Shown: positions 1-6,970 of the stretch, one piece after another
Layout: every line of letters begins with the position of its first letter
Position numbering within the stretch: position 1 is the first letter of the stretch
From: a virus
DNA length: 27,511 bases
Strand: one strand, 5' to 3'
IMG/VR virus record: IMGVR_UViG_3300010885_046063
Location: 1 to 27,511 of that record
Program-made: the position numbers and the translations under genes
The notes under the pieces: generated by a model
Seen by the model: the letters and a program-made list of their open reading frames with translations, nothing else
Told to the model about the DNA's origin: nothing
Databases searched by the model: none

Positions 1-339
1 AACATCTTCAAGTATGTCAATGGGTTCTGCAACAGCACGTTTAGATTTGGTTTTAGGTACTTTTGGCTCAACTTCGGGGATATGTGCCCAGCTCATTAAT
101 CTAAAAATTAGTGCAGTTTTTGGCACAGTAGCAGGGTCAATTACAGTACTGGTTTCTTTTTTAGCTCGATCTACAAAAGTTTGACGAGCTTCTTCAATTC
201 GTTCATCAGTTATGTCTGCGAGCTCTTTAACTATACAGTCAAATACATGAAATGACCGGTCCGTGAATGCACTGTACGTGGCTTTACTGCGATTTATTTC
301 GCGCATGAGATCGCGATTTGTTAGATATATTGTGGCCAT
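1..339 (-). CDS. Unrecognised protein, N-terminal 113 residues (runs off left edge)
   Basis: The minus-strand frame is open from an ATG at 339-337 to the window edge, so the C-terminus is missing. The protein starts MATIYLTNRDLMREINRSK and is hydrophilic. It has an acidic/basic helical stretch (ADITDERIEEARQTFVDRAKKE, about residues 43-64) and a charged Pro/Lys tract (EVEPKVPKTKSKR) near residues 91-103. There is no signal peptide or membrane segment. A Shine-Dalgarno-like AGGAA lies about 8 bases upstream of the ATG, which supports this start. It is transcribed divergently from the baseplate block. I do not recognise the family. Position and size suit a small phage regulatory or accessory protein, but nothing in the sequence fixes a role. 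Confidence 0.7.
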   Translation of the reverse strand, partial: MATIYLTNRDLMREINRSKATYSAFTDRSFHVFDCIVKELADITDERIEEARQTFVDRAKKETSTVIDPATVPKTALIFRLMSWAHIPEVEPKVPKTKSKRAVAEPIDILEDV

Positions 340-378
340 GTGATTCCTATAAAATTCAAATATGCGTACATTTTACAC

Positions 379-386
379 GATAAATA
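379..386 (+). promoter_or_regulatory. T4-type late promoter motif (GATAAATA)
   Basis: GATAAATA matches the T4 late-promoter octamer TATAAATA at 7 of 8 positions and is followed by CTTAATG. With T4 spacing (octamer at -13 to -6) transcription would begin near 392, 19 bases before the ATG of the first baseplate gene. It lies in the 71-bp gap between divergent genes. Three similar motifs head later blocks in this window, which strengthens the call. The phage gp55-type sigma factor needed to read it is not in the window. Confidence 0.65.
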
Positions 387-410
387 CTTAATGAGCAACC
401 TTATTACCCT

Positions 411-1286
411 ATGAGTATTTCTATCAACAAACTAATACAACAACAAACAAAAGGTGTAGCAACCGGGTTCGTTGCGGATGCTACTAACACTTTTGTAAAC
501 AACTTGTTTAGGGGTAAACAGCAACAGTCAAACATACTGTCCCGTCGAGATACAAATACCAGATTGAAAACGATTGCTCAAGATATCTATTATGATAATA
601 TCAAACGCCCGTCAACTCAAGCTGTGAATGCATCTGGCGTAAATCGGTCTTATCTTGACCAAATGGAACGCAAAAAAACTTCAGCAACTGTTGAGGATGA
701 CTGGCGTGTAAAATTGGATCTTGGAAAAAATAATCAAACATTTTACAAATCTCCGTTGTTAAGCCCACTAGCAGAAACTAAAGGTGTAGTATTTCCATAT
801 GTTCCACAATTAGCAGTTACCCATAATGCAAATTATGTTCCTACTGCTATAACTCATGCAAATTTTGCACACTATACTTACTCAAACAGTGACATTGCAG
901 CAATTAACATTCAAGGGGATTTTACCGCACAAACAGATGCTGAGGGTGACTATATGTTGGCTGTGATACATTTTTTTAGGACCGTTACAAAAATGTATTT
1001 TGGTAAAGATACCGGCCCGCAAGCAGGTACGCCTCCTCCTATAGTGTTTTTATCAGCGCACGGTTCATTATTTCAACGTGTTCCTGTGGTTGTTACTAGT
1101 TTTACTAGTACGTTCCCCGGTGATGTTAACTATTTATATGTTCAAACAGCGCACGGATCAACTAGAGTCCCCACTATGATGACATTAGGTGTTACTGTAC
1201 AACCAGTGTTTAATAGACAGCAGGCGAAAGATTTTTCATTGAACGCTTTTGCTAAAGGCGACTTGTTAAAACAAGGGTATATCTAA
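411..1286 (+). CDS. Baseplate tail-tube cap/initiator protein, gp48/gp54-like
   Basis: A 291-residue soluble protein at the head of the baseplate block. The N-terminal third (to about 110) is polar and Gln/Asn rich. The core (about 127-275) is a beta-rich tail-tube-like domain with FPYVPQLAVTHNANY, then DFTAQTDAEGDYMLAVIHFFRT, PPIVFLSAHG and RVPVVVTSFTSTFPGDVNYL, ending near PTMMTLGVTVQPVFNRQQ. Patterns of this kind occur in baseplate proteins that cap the hub and seed tube polymerisation (T4 gp48 and gp54, 364 and 320 aa). I cannot decide between gp48 and gp54 by eye. The ATG follows the late promoter closely and no strong Shine-Dalgarno is visible. One base separates its stop from the next ATG, so translation is probably coupled with gp53. 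Confidence 0.6.
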   Translation: MSISINKLIQQQTKGVATGFVADATNTFVNNLFRGKQQQSNILSRRDTNTRLKTIAQDIYYDNIKRPSTQAVNASGVNRSYLDQMERKKTSATVEDDWRVKLDLGKNNQTFYKSPLLSPLAETKGVVFPYVPQLAVTHNANYVPTAITHANFAHYTYSNSDIAAINIQGDFTAQTDAEGDYMLAVIHFFRTVTKMYFGKDTGPQAGTPPPIVFLSAHGSLFQRVPVVVTSFTSTFPGDVNYLYVQTAHGSTRVPTMMTLGVTVQPVFNRQQAKDFSLNAFAKGDLLKQGYI

Positions 1287-1287
1287 A

Positions 1288-1587
1288 ATGGCTACATATT
1301 CAGATCGTAGTCCGTATTATGCTACCAAAACTTTTGGTAAGTTTTTAGATGTTATGATCAACAGGCCGATACCGGCTGATTCAACAGACAGTTTGATTAC
1401 ACTAAGTTCTAGTTATCACCAACGCCCTGACCTACTAGCGTTTGACCTCTATGGAGACAGCAGATTATGGTGGGTGTTTACTATGCGTAACCCTGACGTG
1501 CTAGAAGATCCAGTATTTGATTTTGTCAGTGGTACACAGCTCTACGTGCCTACTCAAGACATAGTTGCTGCTGCATTGGGGTTTTAA
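1288..1587 (+). CDS. gp53: Baseplate wedge protein gp53 (short form)
   Basis: A 99-residue protein matching the gp53 family core: a Tyr-rich start, a central DLYGDSRLWWVFTMRNPD and a C-terminal DPVFDFVSGTQLYVPT. T4 gp53 has the corresponding YGNPQLYWVLLMCN. gp53 closes the wedge assembly (after gp6 and gp25) and lets wedges join around the hub. T4 gp53 is 196 aa; this one stops soon after the conserved core, where a LysM-like beta-hairpin ending in VPT is seen. It lies 1 bp after the tube-cap gene and 5 bp before the 893-aa gene, so all three are likely on one late transcript. Confidence 0.82.
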   Translation: MATYSDRSPYYATKTFGKFLDVMINRPIPADSTDSLITLSSSYHQRPDLLAFDLYGDSRLWWVFTMRNPDVLEDPVFDFVSGTQLYVPTQDIVAAALGF

Positions 1588-1592
1588 GCTAA

Positions 1593-4274
1593 ATGGCTAC
1601 TACCGGCATTGGTCAACCATTTAATCGACAGTATCCGTCAGGATTTACTTACCCAATCGATGAAGATGTTTTTAAAGCTAACAGTAGAGACAAATACAAT
1701 GAATATGTTCAATACAAAACCAACTTATATGAAGAGGCTATAGGATCAGGCACTACTAGCGCACAGGCTCTAGCAAATGCTGGTTTGATAGCACGTAGGG
1801 TCTATTTTGACGCTGCAGTAGCAGCTAGAGCAGCACGAGCTCCTGAAAGTCCCACTGCTGCAACGGCGCCCACTTCATCAGCATCTAAAACAACACAATT
1901 GAGTTCAGCTCAATCTCGACAGATACGAGCAGCAACTGCGCCTCCAACCAACCTTGCTGCAGAACCAGCGCAGGGGCAAAGAAATCTAGCAGCCGCTACT
2001 CCTGCTGCCCCGAACAAAAAGACGCCGGCGAACAAAACCAAGGCTAAAAATAACGCCACCAGCAACGTTCTACACAATTATACAAATTATACTTACAGAC
2101 TCAGTTTGTATACATTAAAAAACAGCGAATTCAACAAACTGGTAGTTGACCCTAGCAGTAAAGTATCAAAATTTTTGATATTACGTTCTGGCGGTAATGA
2201 GGTTGATCCAACTAAAAACAGCAAGTATGATGAAGATTTTTATTTTGAAGATTTACATTTGTCAACTATTATTGGTCTTAATGCCCGTAGCAGGGAAACC
2301 AATGCTATAGATTTAACATTTACAATATTTGAACCCAACGGCTGTACATTAATTGACAAACTAATAGATATTACTGCATATGTTGTTGTTGGTAAAGGCG
2401 TAGACAATTATCTCACTATGCCGTATATTCTTCAAATTGATTTCTTAGGGTATGATGCTGCGGGTACACCTATGGTAATACCTGGTATAAGTAAAATAAT
2501 TCCCTTGACTTTGATAGAAATGAAAATTAAGCCAGATCAAGCGGGTACTAGGTACTCTATTCGTGCGGTACCTTTTAATCATCTTGCATTAACCAACACT
2601 GTAGGTATTATCCCGACCAATTGTGAAATAAAATCAAAAACTGTTGCTCCCTTGTTTGCTGCTACTGGTCTTGAAAATGCTCGTGCTTATAGCAGGGGTT
2701 TAGAAATTGCAGTTAATAATAATATTGATCAGATGGGAAGAGTAGCAGAGGACGCTGCACGTCAAGCCATAAGAACTGTTGGGGACGAGAATCCACAAGC
2801 AGTAGGTAATCAAGCACGAGATCGAGTGCTTACTGCCGCTAGAGAAGAATTTCAAAGACCTATCAATGCCAGTAGTTTAGCTGATGTACTAAATGGTTGG
2901 AATATATTTTTAGCCAAAGAAGGTATCATTGGCATAGCAGACGAATACGATATTCAGTTTGTTGAACAACGTATGGCTGATGCAGAAGTTATATTGCCAC
3001 AGCTTAATCCAACACAGGATGTACCAACTAGCAGCACCGGGGACAACAGAAATCCTGAAACTCGAGCGTTAGCCAACAGTGTTGCAAGAGGAATTGCCCA
3101 AGCTGCTGCTAGCACTGGTGTTTATAGAATTTTTGCTGGCTCTACTATTACCAATATAATATCTCAAGTTGTTAGAAACAGTAGTTTTATTCGAGATCAA
3201 ATCAAAGAAGAACGGTCTCGACGAGAACAAACAGATGCTGCACTTGCTGTTGCTGGAACAGTAGCGCGTGAGGCCGCACTTGCTGCAGCAACAGGCGGAA
3301 CATCTACAATTGCTACTACTGTTGCAACCAGTGCTGTACAAACTGCAGGCAGGGAAAATCAAAAAAATACTTTAAAAGAAGAAGAAATACTACAGTGGTT
3401 TAAAATTACACCCGAGATAACACTGCTTGAGTTTGACGTTATTAGAAATCAATATGCTAAAAAGATAGTGTTCTACATCGACTACTATAAAAGTCCAAAT
3501 CCTCGTTATCCATTTGCACCACAAGGCGCCGCTGAAAAATACGTTAAAGACTACTATTATTGGTATACTGGAAAAAATACAGATGTGTTAAACGTAGATA
3601 TTGCTTTTGACACAGCCTTTTATACCGCGGTATCTTTACCGCTTACTACTAGCTTTGATGAAGTTAATCCAACTGTTGGCTCACAGCCCGAGCAAACTGA
3701 CGCAGACATACAAGCTATTAGAGAAAGGCAAAATCGTATTAGAAAAACAGGACTACCTTTCCCTGTTATTCAAAACCCAGCAAAACAGTTGGCTGACATG
3801 GTTGCGGCCAGTAAAAAAGTAGATAAAAAGGCCATAGCAGTAGAAGACCTGGCAGAGAGTCTCATGAGTAGAAGTCGCGGGGATATGTTGGTCATTAAAG
3901 TGGAAATAATTGGCGACCCAGAATTTATTAAACAAGATGGACTTTTTGGTAAACCTGAACCTAGAGATAAAGATAAAACCAAAAACAACAGTATAATTAC
4001 TGACCATGAACGTGTTATAGTAAATTTTAATTTTAATTATCCTGATGATTGGAATCGCCAAGAAGGATTATTAAAACCTAAGCGACCCACAGTGTTTGAG
4101 GGATTATATGCAATTATACGAGTTGATTCTACATTTGAACGTGGTATATTCAAACAGTCATTAGAAATGTATAGGCTATACGAAGATCAATATCTACCAA
4201 TAAAAAATGATTCAGCTTCAATTACGGGCAATGCAACAATCAACCCGTTAACAAGACAAGTAACAGTGAACTAA
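1593..4274 (+). CDS. Large baseplate structural protein, candidate hub (gp27 analogue)
   Basis: 893 residues with no signal peptide or membrane helix. Residues about 70-155 form a low-complexity Ala/Thr/Pro/Gln linker. A first folded region (about 158-350) starts HNYTNYTYRLSLYTL and has DFYFEDLHLSTIIGLNAR and LLEMKIKP-like strands (LTLIEMKIKPDQAGTRY). A helical Ala-rich middle (about 360-590) follows. The C-terminal region (about 600-868) has LQWFKITPEI, KKIVFYIDYYKSPNPRYPF, KVEIIGDPEFIKQDGLF and IVNFNFNYPDDW. The GDPxxIKQD strand pattern and the place directly before gp5 suggest the hub component that plugs the gp5 needle into the tube, the job of T4 gp27 (391 aa), but this is inference. It is certainly a virion protein by context. 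Seven bases separate it from gp5. Confidence 0.5.
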   Translation: MATTGIGQPFNRQYPSGFTYPIDEDVFKANSRDKYNEYVQYKTNLYEEAIGSGTTSAQALANAGLIARRVYFDAAVAARAARAPESPTAATAPTSSASKTTQLSSAQSRQIRAATAPPTNLAAEPAQGQRNLAAATPAAPNKKTPANKTKAKNNATSNVLHNYTNYTYRLSLYTLKNSEFNKLVVDPSSKVSKFLILRSGGNEVDPTKNSKYDEDFYFEDLHLSTIIGLNARSRETNAIDLTFTIFEPNGCTLIDKLIDITAYVVVGKGVDNYLTMPYILQIDFLGYDAAGTPMVIPGISKIIPLTLIEMKIKPDQAGTRYSIRAVPFNHLALTNTVGIIPTNCEIKSKTVAPLFAATGLENARAYSRGLEIAVNNNIDQMGRVAEDAARQAIRTVGDENPQAVGNQARDRVLTAAREEFQRPINASSLADVLNGWNIFLAKEGIIGIADEYDIQFVEQRMADAEVILPQLNPTQDVPTSSTGDNRNPETRALANSVARGIAQAAASTGVYRIFAGSTITNIISQVVRNSSFIRDQIKEERSRREQTDAALAVAGTVAREAALAAATGGTSTIATTVATSAVQTAGRENQKNTLKEEEILQWFKITPEITLLEFDVIRNQYAKKIVFYIDYYKSPNPRYPFAPQGAAEKYVKDYYYWYTGKNTDVLNVDIAFDTAFYTAVSLPLTTSFDEVNPTVGSQPEQTDADIQAIRERQNRIRKTGLPFPVIQNPAKQLADMVAASKKVDKKAIAVEDLAESLMSRSRGDMLVIKVEIIGDPEFIKQDGLFGKPEPRDKDKTKNNSIITDHERVIVNFNFNYPDDWNRQEGLLKPKRPTVFEGLYAIIRVDSTFERGIFKQSLEMYRLYEDQYLPIKNDSASITGNATINPLTRQVTVN

Positions 4275-4280
4275 TAGAAA

Positions 4281-6521
4281 ATGACTACAAATAGAATATT
4301 AGGAACAAAAACCCCGGCCCAGTATGCCCGTGAACGAGCACCGGGTATACGTATTGACTCGGGGCCGTACCTAGCAATAGTTAAGGACAATTCAGATCAA
4401 TTGTTTCACGGTCGTCTAAGGGTCTACATTCCTGAATTTGGAAGTGATCCCAATGCAGAATCCAGTTGGTTCACAGTAAACTACGCCAGTCCGTTTTTTG
4501 GGGAAGTAAATCCAGGAGACAGAGGGCAAGCCGGTACCGATCCTGTATATGGTAAAACTAGACAGTCCTATGGCATGTGGTTCGTGCCGCCCGATCTTGG
4601 GGTCACGGTACTGGTTACATTTGCTGTAGGTAATCCTGATCTAGGTTATTGGTTTGCCTGTATACCTACTCCGCGAGCACACCAAATGGTTCCTGGTATT
4701 GCTGCTTCTAGCAACTATGTTGAAAATGGCACAGCAACTAAAGGCGACTTTCCGCAAGTACCAGTAGCTGAAGCAGTACTGGACCTAAGAGCAGACTTTT
4801 TAAATAGTCAGCGGCCAGTGCACACGCCGCAATTCAATATACTTCGTGATCAAGGTATTGCAGGCGACGCCGATCGCGGAGTTGTAACGTCTAGTTCACA
4901 ACGGGAGTCCCCATCTAGAGTATTTGGCTTTAGTACTCCTGGGCGCCCCGACCCTGATCCAGCTTATGGAACTGATCAAATCACACCCGATGATAACTTT
5001 CAAAAAAGCATTGTTGACAGCATCAATGGCGGGAATTCAAAGCTAGCCGAAGATTTATACAAGCCCACAGCTAGAAAAGGTGGGCACTCGCTGGTCATGG
5101 ACGACGGCGATCTAGTGGGCAATAATCAATTAGTGCGTCTTCGTTCAGCAACTGGTCATCAGATCATGATGAACGACTCTGCTGGAATCATTTATGTTAT
5201 TAACGCTGCCGGCACTGCTTGGGTGGAAATGACCCCTGACGGTAGTATTAACGTGTTCTCGGGTGGGTCCATCAGTATGCGAGCACAAGGCGGGATGAAT
5301 TTTCATGCTGATCAAGACATAAAATTTCATGCTGGTGGCAACATAACTATGAAAGCCAACGGGTCTTTAATTGCCAACAGCAAAAATATTTCTTTCAAAG
5401 CAGAATCAACACTAATTGCCGACGGCAACACATTGGTACTAGTAAGCGACTCTGACACTGTAATTCACGGTGACAGTTCATTGACGTTGAGTTCCGGGGG
5501 AGACTTAACTGCAACTGGCAGCATAGATTTGTCTTCTACAGGCGGTAACAAGCCCGGGTCTGGTGTTTCGCTGTCTACTACGGACTTTACTGAAACAGCC
5601 AAGTCTGGGTCAATTTGGGCTGCTAGCAGCAGCAACGCTACAAAATCAACAGTAAGCATTTTACCAACGCACGAACCATGGGCTCGACCTGATGGACAAG
5701 TTGATAGACAAGCTGCACAACAAGCCAATGCAACACCCAATGATGCCAATACAGATCCTAATACCAGTTCTAATCGTGCTGCAATTTCAGCAGCCGATTT
5801 TGGTAGTAAGGCTATCAACAGCTCCGCTAGTTTGTTTAAACCTGACACTGGTGCTTTGCAAACACTAGCTAAAGGCCTGCGTGTTACAGCTGAACAGATT
5901 GCAGCACAATTAGATCCACCCAATCCACCTATTGGCAATTTAACTGCGCTACAAACTAAAGCACTGTTTGCACAATTGGGATTACGCGAAAGTGGGTTAC
6001 GCTGTAATGTGGCCGGCGGTCGAACTGAATCAGGCAAGTATACTGGTAACTTTTTGGGCAAATATCAACTAGGGGCACAAGCACTAGCAGGTTCCGCTGG
6101 CTACATTGACAAAAAATGTCTTACTACAGAATATAAAAACAATCCCACATATGCTGTTCAAAGCGATGCTTGCTGGACTGGTAAAAACGGTATTAAATCT
6201 AGAACAGACTTTTTGAACAATTGCAGCGCTCAAGAAGATGCTATGCACGCCTTTACACAAGAACAATATAAAACCATGGTGGGCAACGGTACCATAAGAT
6301 CCACTGATACTCCTGAAGAAGTTATGGGCAAATTGACTGCGGCACATTTGATTGGGGTTGGTGGTGCATCCAAGTTGTTTAAAACAGGCATTGACAGTGC
6401 TGACGCTAATGGTACACATGGTAAATCATATTATGAACTGGGCAGACATGCTGCAAACGTAGCAGCTAATATGGAATATACACAAAAGCTAGCACAAAAT
6501 AAAACAACCGGCACTTCATAA
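4281..6521 (+). CDS. gp5: Baseplate hub needle protein gp5 with C-terminal wall-degrading domain
   Basis: 746 residues. An OB-fold typical of gp5/VgrG needles spans about 26-140 (LFHGRLRVYIPEFG, YGMWFVPPDLGVTVLVTF, GNPDLGYWFACIP). A linker leads to KGGHSLVMDDG (266-276), LRSATGHQIMMND and a parallel beta-helix of short repeats (about 300-425: GGSISMRAQGGMNFHADQDIKFHAGGNITMKA). After a second linker (430-550) comes a lysozyme/transglycosylase-like domain (about 551-735) with LGLRESGLRC (E570 as candidate catalytic acid), NFLGKYQLGAQAL and TAAHLIGVGGASKL, the usual order of an SLT-type fold. Its role is to puncture the outer membrane and digest peptidoglycan during injection. T4 gp5 (575 aa) carries its lysozyme between OB fold and helix; here it is last. 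gp25 starts 14 bp downstream. Confidence 0.85.
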   Translation: MTTNRILGTKTPAQYARERAPGIRIDSGPYLAIVKDNSDQLFHGRLRVYIPEFGSDPNAESSWFTVNYASPFFGEVNPGDRGQAGTDPVYGKTRQSYGMWFVPPDLGVTVLVTFAVGNPDLGYWFACIPTPRAHQMVPGIAASSNYVENGTATKGDFPQVPVAEAVLDLRADFLNSQRPVHTPQFNILRDQGIAGDADRGVVTSSSQRESPSRVFGFSTPGRPDPDPAYGTDQITPDDNFQKSIVDSINGGNSKLAEDLYKPTARKGGHSLVMDDGDLVGNNQLVRLRSATGHQIMMNDSAGIIYVINAAGTAWVEMTPDGSINVFSGGSISMRAQGGMNFHADQDIKFHAGGNITMKANGSLIANSKNISFKAESTLIADGNTLVLVSDSDTVIHGDSSLTLSSGGDLTATGSIDLSSTGGNKPGSGVSLSTTDFTETAKSGSIWAASSSNATKSTVSILPTHEPWARPDGQVDRQAAQQANATPNDANTDPNTSSNRAAISAADFGSKAINSSASLFKPDTGALQTLAKGLRVTAEQIAAQLDPPNPPIGNLTALQTKALFAQLGLRESGLRCNVAGGRTESGKYTGNFLGKYQLGAQALAGSAGYIDKKCLTTEYKNNPTYAVQSDACWTGKNGIKSRTDFLNNCSAQEDAMHAFTQEQYKTMVGNGTIRSTDTPEEVMGKLTAAHLIGVGGASKLFKTGIDSADANGTHGKSYYELGRHAANVAANMEYTQKLAQNKTTGTS

Positions 6522-6527
6522 CAGGAG
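6522..6527 (+). promoter_or_regulatory. Shine-Dalgarno site of gp25
   Basis: CAGGAG lies eight bases before the gp25 ATG at 6536. It is the clearest ribosome binding site in the late block, where most starts have weak or no Shine-Dalgarno, and it fixes the gp25 start. Confidence 0.7.
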
Positions 6528-6535
6528 CATTTAAC

Positions 6536-6913
6536 ATGGCAACTTATCTAGGGTTTTCCACTGATAGCAAATTTAAAAACTTCAGGGCTACTGATTTTGA
6601 ACTAGCTGTTGAAGATTTGCTCAACCACTTCAATATTAGAGTTGGGGAAAAACTCATGAATCCCAACTTTGGATGTATAGTATGGGATATGCTGTTTGAA
6701 AATTTTACCGATGATGTGCGTACAGTGGTTATAGAAAACATAGGTGAAATAATTGATGCTGAACCTCGTTTGAATCTAAACACCATCAGTGTTGACGAAT
6801 ACGACCAAGGGCTGCAAATAAATTTAGAACTGCAGTATGTAAACTCGTCAATGGCTACTAATCTCAGTGTGTTTTTTGATCAAAACAGCGACAAAGTTTA
6901 TGTTGCTGGGTAA
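6536..6913 (+). CDS. gp25: Baseplate wedge protein gp25 (lysozyme-like fold)
   Basis: 125 residues, close to T4 gp25 (132 aa). Diagnostic features are FELAVEDLLNHFNIRVGEKLMNP, then NFGCIVWDMLFENFTDD and ENIGEIIDAEPRL, the conserved GE-x-x-MNPxFG-x-x-WDxLFE core of the gp25/TssE family. With gp53 and gp6 it forms the inner wedge ring and nucleates sheath assembly. It is not enzymatic in phages despite the old family name. It ends 57 bp before gp6 and is probably the last gene of the transcript starting near 392, although readthrough into gp6 is likely. Confidence 0.93.
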   Translation: MATYLGFSTDSKFKNFRATDFELAVEDLLNHFNIRVGEKLMNPNFGCIVWDMLFENFTDDVRTVVIENIGEIIDAEPRLNLNTISVDEYDQGLQINLELQYVNSSMATNLSVFFDQNSDKVYVAG

Positions 6914-6938
6914 GTTAAATACGTTGATAACGATAAAC

Positions 6939-6946
6939 TATAAATA
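6939..6946 (+). promoter_or_regulatory. T4-type late promoter (perfect TATAAATA)
   Basis: An exact TATAAATA followed by TTTGATA lies in the 57-bp gap between gp25 and gp6. With T4 spacing the start would be near 6952, leaving an 18-base leader before the gp6 ATG at 6971 that includes a GGA for ribosome binding. This is the strongest promoter match in the window. Confidence 0.75.
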
Positions 6947-6970
6947 TTTGATACCCACCTTGGATTAACA

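Noticed and set aside
1131-1138. TATTTATA, the reverse complement of the late octamer, as a minus-strand promoter
   Set aside because: It is inside the tube-cap gene with no minus-strand gene downstream at a sensible distance; expected by chance in AT-rich coding DNA.
5465-6061. A 198-codon minus-strand frame antisense to gp5
   Set aside because: It is opposite a clearly coding gp5 region, has no recognisable motif and no ribosome site; a shadow of codon bias.
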